Below, one piece after another: positions 56,940-64,000 of a stretch of 64,000 nt of DNA. The position numbers and the translations under genes were made by a program. The stretch comes from Trichobilharzia szidati (taxonomy: Eukaryota; Platyhelminthes; Trematoda; Strigeidida; Schistosomatidae): the NCBI GenBank assembly GCA_944472155.2, contig OX235273.1:88406793-88470792 (forward strand). The letters are read 5' to 3'. The notes below the pieces were generated by a model, which saw only the letters and a list, made by a program, of their open reading frames with translations, was not told where the DNA came from and ran no database searches. Each line of letters starts with the position of its first letter. Position 1 is the stretch's first letter.

Positions 56940-58060
56940 TAAAATTCGTTGCATAACTTAACCAAAAGTTCTCGATTTCAAATCTTTTTGATATTTCTCA
57001 CATTTCACATTTAATTAGAGGTTTAATTTTCAGATAAATAATATGTAGGACGCTTTGAAGATGTTGCACTCCGTTTTCAGTAGTATGTCTGGACTTTCGA
57101 CCGAAACATAACCGATATTTAAATGTAGAACGTGCATTGTATCATATGAAAAATGAGGGAATCCAAACTATTATCCCTACAGTTATTCTCAGACCTTAGT
57201 TTTGCTTTTATTAACATTGTTGTAAGCTGCTTTGAAATCTTAATTTACTTCGAGTATCCAAATTAGGCTGTACAATATCCAAGACTTTCATATGTGCTCT
57301 ACTGTAGGAAGAATTTACGATGAACGAATGGTTTCATATATAATTGTCAACTCTTGATATTGAGCACCCCGCATGAATGCTTCATAGTGCTACACAGATT
57401 CCCCAATATCGTACAAAGGGACTTCGAATACGCCATCTGTACATAGCTGAATCATTGGCTATTCGGGATCTGAAACCGGAACTCTGCATTCAAAAGCGTT
57501 ACATTTATTCACTCGCCCTACCATGGGCAGATTAACGTTCTTACTATAATTTTTATTATGTAAGTTTACTAATATTATTGTTTTATTACCACTCTATTAC
57601 TGTTTATAAATAACATTGCGTTTTCATGTAGATTTTATAAAAACACTTTATCGTCATTCCACTAGTACTTGTCTGTTCGACACAATCGTATTGATTAGTC
57701 ATTTTCTCATACTTATTACGTCATACCAACTTCTACCTCTTTTCTAACTGCCGATTGGTCGTCCCACCTAGGTTACACGTTTTTCGGGGACAAATTTTGA
57801 CAGCATCTGATTGGTCTTATGATTTCTTTGTGAAATATTAATTACGATTGTACAGCTTATGAAAATGAATCGTCGAAAAGAAATTTTTCTTCTCTGTTTA
57901 CGTCTCTAACTTCAGTCACGAGTGATGTAGATTAGAAATTTAAAGCGGAAATTTTATTTTACAAGATTTCAGACACACATTTCAAGTGACTGCTAGCAAG
58001 CAAAAAATAATTAGCATTTTATAAATAATCCGTTTTATCATCAATGTGTATTGTACTTAC
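56940..58060. other. No gene recognised; GC-richer patch at 57360-57530
   Basis: The patch 57360-57530 (TGGCTATTCGGGATCTGAAA, then ACCGGAACTCTGCATTC) stands out from AT-rich flanks and may be an old transposon piece. I cannot assign it to a family. Confidence 0.4.
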
Positions 58061-58067
58061 ACAACTT

Positions 58068-58449
58068 AATAAGGTTTATGCAGGTGGCGATAAGAATAAC
58101 AAAGGTAGTAATATGTGTATATGTAGACAATTCAATAAATAAATTAGGTCAAATCTTAACAGTAAAGTGGACAGATAATCAGAGATTAAATAAATATCAT
58201 AAAAGTATGAAGTAAATGGGAAATATGATATTTATTTAAACTGTGATTATCTGTCCATTCCACTATTAAGATTTGACTTTATTTATGGAATATTTTCAAC
58301 CCCTTTCTTATCATCTCTTAATCTTATCACATATTCATTATAAACGTGTTTCATTTACTTCCCTTATTTATTGAATTGCCTACATATACAAATATTATGA
58401 AAATATTACTATCTTTGTTATTCTTATCGCCACCTGCATAAACCTTATT
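58068..58449. mobile_element. Nested foldback element
   Basis: Outer arms 58068-58143 and 58364-58449 are inverted copies (AATAAGGTTTATGCAGGTGG against CCACCTGCATAAACCTTATT) with one internal indel. Inner arms 58146-58200 and 58225-58280 are a second inverted pair (GTCAAATCTTAA against TTAAGATTTGAC, and GGACAGATAATC against GATTATCTGTCC). No coding capacity. Confidence 0.85.
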
Positions 58450-58669
58450 ATCAACATTTTGTTATCATTATAATCATCGTTATTGACAACTTAATATTCA
58501 CCAAGAGGAAAAACAATAAATTATTTCATTATTTTGTATTGTCGACCTAAACATTTGTGATTCAAGAAGAAAATATTGGGTAACAAATATTTATTCGCGT
58601 AACCATGTCGATACTGGCTGATGAAACAATACTTTTCTCCTTTTCTTTAATACTGCAGAATGTAGTTCG

Positions 58670-58790
58670 AACCCCGGTGGCTGTGTACTTACGAAGAGTA
58701 ACAAACTAGGACGAAACAGCTGTCCAGTACTCCCAGGTTTTCCAACGGTTCTCTAAATGATGTCACTCATGATGAAATCCTCCAATAAAT
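58670..58790 (+). mobile_element. Hammerhead-type SINE, 5'-damaged copy
   Basis: The B-box remnant AGTTCGAACCCCGGTGG is followed by CTTACGAAGAGTAAC, AAACTAGGACGAAAC, AGCTGTCCAGTACTCCCAGG and the tail TTTTCCAACGGTTCTCTAAA. The GAAAC core strand (58713-58717) is intact; the CUGAUGA strand has decayed to CTTACGA. Confidence 0.65.
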
Positions 58791-59127
58791 TCCGACTGTT
58801 TACTGCATATTGTATTATGGCTTGATTGTCTACTTTCAAAAACAAAAATCAAGCAGCTTTGATAACTACTTGCCACAGTCCTGATTTCCTCTAATCTGAT
58901 TTATATGGGTTTTTTGAACATACTAGACGTGAATGATAGCATCAATTTTTGTCAGGCGTTAAGCTGTCACAAACTGAATAACTGCATATATGATAGTTAT
59001 TTTGATTGAATTGATTTGTTTTGTATGCTCAAAAATACTTGTGTTTTTTCATGGATGATATGATATTACGCGATTTTAGTGTCTAGGACATTCCTATATG
59101 GTGAACTTAAATTTGATTTGAATAAAG

Positions 59128-59785
59128 AATATTCTTTTCAGTGATATTAGATGGTTGGAGGCAATAGGCAGGAAGCCTTGAACTTAGGTTTCGTGCTAGT
59201 TGGCACTCATCACCAAGGCGTATCTGCAACCTTGAAGGAACTCATGTCCCTTCTGAGATTCGAACCCGCGTCACACAGTGCTGCAGTCAAAGACGTTACC
59301 ACTGAGCTATTCGGGCTCGCGATTGACCTCCTGTAGGACTGTAGTGGATATTTTGACTGGACACTAGTAACTAGTGCTATGTGTCTAGTCCTTTACTTGG
59401 TGCAGACTGAATTCTATGAGTCAGGTTTGTAATGTAGCCACCATTCTATAGGAGGTCAATCGCGAGCCTGAATAGCTCAGTGGTAACGTCTTTGACTGCA
59501 GCACTGTGTGACGCGGGTTCGAATCTCAGAAGGGACATGAGTTCCTTCAAGGTTGCAGATACGCCTTGGTGATGAGTGCCAACTAGCACGAAACCTAAGT
59601 TCAAGGCTTCCTGCCTATTGCCTCCAACCTTCTAATATCATCGAATCAATGTGCACAGTGATGGCGAGCTGCCTAGAATGGTGGCCGCGTTACAAACCTG
59701 ACTGGTAGAATTCAGTCCACACCAAAGAAAGGACTAGACACATAGCACTAGTTACTAGTGTCCAGTCAAAATATTCTTTTCAGTG
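59128..59785. mobile_element. Composite inverted element A-B-A'-B' with 16-bp direct flanks
   Basis: A (59142-59336) and A' (59446-59640) are inverted copies of a tRNA-headed repeat; A' reads GCCTGAATAGCTCAGTGGTA with B box GGTTCGAATCT. B (59349-59450) and B' (59674-59773) are also inverted copies (ACTAGTAACTAGTGCTATGT in B). Thus the order is A-B-A'-B', not a simple palindrome. The unit is flanked by the exact repeat AATATTCTTTTCAGTG at 59128-59143 and 59770-59785. Confidence 0.85.
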
Positions 59786-59989
59786 GATTTACGTAAGATT
59801 TTAAGTCGTAAAATAAAATTCATTATCACACGTTAATGGCATCGGTATTGGGAGGATACATCTAAATGTAGAATAAGGTGACTAGTCGTCACCCTTATTC
59901 ACCTAATTCTATGTTCGTGTTCACCTCAACACGTTTGTGATACCAACATTACATATCTTGTTAATTTATAGCTTGAAAGCTATGTGTTT

Positions 59990-60125
59990 TCCATTCCTTT
60001 GCGTTTCGAGTGGAACATAGGGCTTTAAGCCTGTCCCGTGTCGGACTTACTACTAGCTAAGCGGGGTTTAAGCAGTGTGTCGACCAAGAATCGAACTCAG
60101 ACCACGTAGGTGATTGGCGAGGCTA
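59990..60125 (-). mobile_element. Short SINE variant with RTE-like 3' end
   Basis: The minus strand starts GCCTCGCCAATCACCTACG, has a B box GAGTTCGATTCTTGG, and ends with GCTTAAAGCCCTATGTTCCA. This is the same 3' end as the type B SINE and the RTE LINEs. The middle part of type B is missing. Confidence 0.65.
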
Positions 60126-61240
60126 TATGTAAAAGAGATTAGTAAGATGTACGTCATGCTACACTGGAAAATGAAAACCTATCAAAGAGAGTAAAATTAA
60201 GACATCTGGGCATAGCCAAGGTACTAGCCATCCTAAAGCTCAAACCCATGGTGTGTATCCGAAAGAAATACATCCAACTCTTGTCTTTGCCATGGTCATC
60301 ATAAACAGGTAATTCTTTTAATAATGGCTATCCCATTACCTTTCTTATCCAAACTTCCTGTTCATTCACGTTTTTTTAAGTTTTCCTTAATCCCTATTTA
60401 CACTACCATATTTTCATATCCGAACTTCCTGTCTATTTTGTCATTTTATTATTTCCACATATTTAGTTCCTAATTGCACAAACAACATTCGTCACATTAG
60501 TTACGATCCCACTAGATTTTTTGTCCAAACATCATGTATATTTTGTTATTTCTACATTTCTAGCCCCTAATTGCTCAACATGTCAGTCTTGTCGATAATT
60601 ATGATGCTATTTCGTTTGAGTTTTATCCGTCCCCCTGTTTATTACAGCATTTTAATTCCTAATTGTAATTTTATTAATTTGACCCTTGACCAGAAATTAT
60701 TCTGGAACTTTCCCACCCATTTATCATAAATACACGAATGCACAGCCAAGCTGATGACTTCATCGAAAAGAAAGTTTTCTTCGCTGCAACTGTCTTTTTA
60801 TATACTTTGTCTTGACAAATTTAATTGGATAATCAACAATGCTACTTGACCTAGGAATTTCGTTGATAACGGCCTTGATAAGAGAACTAAAGACGACATT
60901 TTTGGTTTTAGTTTTCTTATCACCATCCATTGCATGAACCTCCATATGGTCACCTATAATTGCCTCAGATACTTTCATTTATAAATAAATAAAAACTAAA
61001 ATCTCAAGGAAATAAATTTTATTTTCATATCTTCGAGAAGCTAATCAACACTGATGTAGTGGGAATATTCATTCAGACATTGAGTAAAAAATGAGCAGAG
61101 AACATCCTTTTCGTTAATTTTCTCTTCTGACTCTACAGTTATATATATATGTTTATAAACACAGAATATTCTAGGATAATAGTCATTGACAATACTGGTG
61201 TTTTTAAATATTATCGATTTGTTAAGATAAATGAAGACAT
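60126..61240. other. No gene recognised; degenerate internal repeats
   Basis: The words TCCAAACTTCCTGT, TCCGAACTTCCTGTCTATTT and TCCAAACATCATGTATATTT recur at about 60350, 60420 and 60525, with CCTAATTGC(A/T)CAA after them, suggesting a decayed tandem duplication. A 72-codon minus frame at 60760-60978 (starting MKVSEAIIGDHMEVHAMDGD) has balanced composition but no recognised domain. Confidence 0.4.
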
Positions 61241-62480
61241 AATATTATTATTATTCCCTTGGGTTCCAAATGGACCATAGGGCTTCAACAACATATCTCC
61301 ACTTTGTCCTATCTTCTGCTGTCCTCTTCAGCTTCGACCACGATTGCCCACAATCTCTCATCTCCTCACACGATCTTCTCCATGTCACCCTAGGACGACC
61401 CACTCATCACTTCCCATTGGGATTCCACTCGAGTGATGGCCTGCATTGCACGCGATGTCATTCGACGGTCTCCTCAATGTATGCCCAATCCATCTCCATT
61501 TTCTCCTACATATTTGTTGAGCGATCGGCTCTTGGTTGGTTTGTTCACACAGTTTCTTGTTACTAATTCTTTCTGGTCTGCCGGCTCGCCATTTGATCTT
61601 CAGTATGGAGCCAGTGAATGCAGCTGTTGGTAAAAGTCTGCAGCAGCCTGTTGGAAATCCTTTTCGTGACGCGCTGGCCAAGTTTCTGACCCGTATGGAA
61701 GGACGGACTTGACATTGGTGTTGAAAATCCAAATATCGTTGTTAATGCTGAGTGGGTGCAGAAGATTTCCAAACTGGTTTCAGGTTGATGAAGGCGTATC
61801 TCGCCTTTCCGATTCTGACTGGCTTTGACATCTTCATCCGTTCCGGCTGCCTGTAGTTGAAACGATACTTCCTGGTTGGATAAGCGAAGGAGGTAACCTC
61901 TGTTAAATCTCTGCGGTTGATGGTGTGGTTTGATCGTTGGTTTTCCTCATCACCTCCATCTTCTCCATGTTCACTTGGAGTCCTGTTTTCGGTGCCAGCA
62001 TCTTCAGCCAGTTTGTTGCTTTTCTCTTGCAAGTCTTCGAGTCTGTGTGACATCAGACATCATCCACGCGTGAAATCCAGATCATCTAGAGTCTTCTCAT
62101 CTGTAGTCCAGCGTATTCCTGTCTCCTCGCTCTATCCACAGTCTGACGCATAATCCAGTCCACCACCATTAAGAATATCTTCGGTGTTAATAGACAGCCA
62201 GTTCTGTCTTACTCCTGTGTTCACTTCGAACGCCTTTCTGAGTTTTCTGTTGTGGATCACCTGACACATACCACTCTCATATAGCTGTTGAATGAGGTTG
62301 ATAGACACTTGATCATTGCACGCCGTAGTGTTGAAGCAGTTTCCAAATTACTTCTCAGTCAACGCTGTCTGTGGAAGGCCTTTTCAAGTCGATGAAGTTG
62401 AGGTAGGGAGAAGTTCGACTACCATTCTACGCTTAGTTCTGTGATGACGATGGGTAGAGCGTCAATTTGATCAGTACATG
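61241..62480 (-). mobile_element. RTE-type LINE 3' fragment (copy E)
   Basis: Minus-strand RT remains: SLNGR-type palm blocks (62480-62340), the catalytic box region near 62075 (DDLDFTRG, where FADD is expected), MSHRLEDLQEKSNKLAEDAG, then the tail region [15 protein letters not shown] at about 61490-61530. The 3' end GAAGCCCTATGGTCCATTTG is followed by an AATAATAATAATATT tail at 61241-61257. It is 5'-truncated and inactive, in the same family as the copy at 20386. Confidence 0.85.
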
Positions 62481-62545
62481 AAGTTACAGTTCAATAAAGA
62501 CACTTAATTCATAATAAGCATAAAAATGTAGTAGCAAGCAGAATA

Positions 62546-62905
62546 TCAAATAAAATTAAGGAAATTTTCACAACAAATTGAGGATGATGAAAACCTCGAT
62601 GGCCAAGGTAAGGACAGCGCCGGAGTCAACCACTTTTCGATACATAAGTTAGGTTTCTTAATGTAGATCCCAACAGCCTCAACAACATGTAATAGACGAA
62701 ATCTTAAGGTAAAGTTAAGATTATTTGGTATGCGGAAGATGACTTTAAAAATCTCGTTAACACCAATCTTCTGTTCTGTATCCACGAGATGAGATAGAAT
62801 AGAGCTATGAATGGAATTTGTTTGTCCCTTACTTAACCAAATCGCAGGATGGTGTTCGGAAATTCGACGATAAACACGCCTAATTGTACGGGGTGTAGTT
62901 TTCAA
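62546..62905 (-). pseudogene. Penelope-like element C-terminal fragment (GIY-YIG region)
   Basis: A 119-codon frame with RRVYRRISEHHPAIWLSKGQ, IHSSILSHLVDTEQKIG, FKVIFRIPNNLNFTLRFRLL, VVEAVGIYIKKPNLCIEKWL and LTPALSLPWP. The R...EH and SxxxHL spacing resembles the second half of a GIY-YIG endonuclease, and the C-terminal LCIEK ... LPWP end resembles platyhelminth Penelope-like elements known to me from memory. The catalytic GIY and YIG strands would lie upstream and are not found. Confidence 0.6.
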
Positions 62906-63700
62906 ATAATTTCATTTCGAGAACAGGTGAGAATCATAGAGTAACGAATTACTGTTTTATCTTATTTTAATAATAAGTGTACACTCATTATCCTACCTGG
63001 AATCAAGTCAGATACCACAATAAACATTGTATCCTTGACATAGAAGAAATAGTGTTGGTTCAAAGTAAAACCGACTAATAAAATGTAATTAGATTTGGTT
63101 TATCTATTATAGATATTATTTTCTGTTAAGCTTTAAAATACTTCTGTTGATATAATCTGTCGAGACTTTATTCTAGGACTGCTGTTAATGAAAAATATCA
63201 TTCGTGAAAACAAGGGGGATTAGAAATGCTAATAAAGCAAGTGACCATACTGAACATACGTATTACGTCGTGGAATAAACAAGCAAAACTTCCAAAAGTT
63301 GTATAATGAAATAAATACTGAAATTTTTCTGTCCTTCAGTTACTTTTTATGTGTATACATTAGTGGAAATGTTCCCACAACATGTTATGTTTATAATCAA
63401 TAAATCATATTTCCATTTAGGTAAAGAATGCAATATAGGTTGAAATATATATAGAAATTTGTTTATTGAACTAGTATTTTTTGACTATTCAACAGAAAAT
63501 GATAGCTACAAGTTAAAAATGTTAATAATAGGGTTTCATTGAAGTTCATGTAATATAAATTTGAATGTGCAACAAAATAAAATAGGATATATTTTTTGAA
63601 TGAAGTTAAACCTTACAGTGGTCAGTGATCAGATTTTCCATATTGAAGAAATATATTTTACTAAACATTTTTTGAATACATAGTTGTGACTCTAAACATT
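62906..63700. other. No gene recognised
   Basis: AT-rich non-coding sequence; no motif or repeat pair noticed. Confidence 0.5.
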
Positions 63701-63710
63701 AAATTGGTTC

Positions 63711-63780
63711 AACTGGCTGACGAGTCCAAAATAGGACAAAATGCGCATCCTGGATTCAACTGCTAGTCACCATCCACCAA
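63711..63780 (+). ncRNA. Vestigial SM-alpha-type hammerhead ribozyme
   Basis: CTGACGA (63717-63723), helix II GTCC / GGAC (63724-63727 and 63734-63737) around AAAATA, then AAAAT in place of GAAAC, a self-complementary ATGCGCAT helix III, and CCTGGATTCAACTGCTA downstream. The order and flanks match the schistosome SM-alpha hammerhead. The core G that follows helix II (position 12 of the standard numbering) is A here and helix I does not pair well, so it is probably inactive. Confidence 0.7.
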
Positions 63781-64000
63781 TTAAATACTAATTAAATGCC
63801 CAGAAATCGTTGAAGCATCTACTCAAGAAGCCGACATGTCAACGTGAGACCGATCACTTCGGTCCAATCCATCGACGGGAAAATCTAAAATTCAACTGAA
63901 TTAAACTGGTTCGGCTACTGCAACATATGAAATGTTTTAAAAATGGTTTAGCTGAATCTTATAAATGATATCGAACAAAATATTCGCTGCTGAATGGCTT

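Noticed and set aside
57855..60790. Shared words TCGAAAAGAAA ... TTCTTC at 57870 and 60762
   Set aside because: The match is short and within AT-rich text; it does not extend enough to claim a repeat family.
1..64000. CRISPR arrays, bacterial operons, ribosome-binding sites, rRNA genes
   Set aside because: None seen. The DNA is eukaryotic with introns and non-LTR transposons, and the direct repeats present are TSDs or dispersed elements.

Overview
The window looks like nuclear DNA of a flatworm, most likely a blood fluke (Schistosoma or a close relative). The evidence is an AT-rich, intron-containing, repeat-dense sequence with decayed RTE-type and CR1/Jockey-type LINEs, a Penelope-like fragment, and short tRNA-headed repeats that carry hammerhead-ribozyme cores, as the schistosome SM-alpha family does. 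The species cannot be fixed from the sequence alone.

Positions 1-14820 hold the only complete host gene I can support. It lies on the minus strand in seven exons (ATG 14686, stop 2549) and encodes the 995-residue catalytic alpha subunit of ER glucosidase II (GANAB, glycoside hydrolase family 31). The six introns are GT-AG and all codon phases join. The first intron is 42 nt and the others run from 410 to 2951 nt. Two details stand out: a Gly replaces the usual Asn in the WNDMNE active-site motif, and the C-terminus is KDDL.

Positions 14820-20385 are gene-free apart from a hammerhead-type SINE. Positions 20386-41690 are a transposon graveyard: an internally deleted RTE LINE (minus, 20386-22300), a LINE with ORF1 and endonuclease but no reverse transcriptase (minus, 24397-27750), a large CR1/Jockey-like LINE with an intact PHD-finger ORF1 (minus, 29930-37060) broken by three insertions, a small RTE fragment (plus, 37360-37960), and a second, nearly full-length RTE element (plus, about 38000-41690) with a long open RT frame.

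Positions 41690-64000 contain no host gene I recognise. They hold tRNA-headed SINEs, foldback or MITE-like inverted repeats (45600, 46771, 56170, 58068), a composite A-B-A'-B' element flanked by a 16-bp target-site duplication (59128-59785), an RTE 3' fragment (61241-62480), a Penelope-like C-terminal fragment (62546-62905) and a vestigial SM-alpha hammerhead (63711-63780).

The most informative observations are the dated nesting (a SINE with an exact 11-bp TSD inside a LINE endonuclease), a SINE assembled from a tRNA head plus both ends of an RTE LINE, and several dispersed hammerhead-like repeats in different states of decay.
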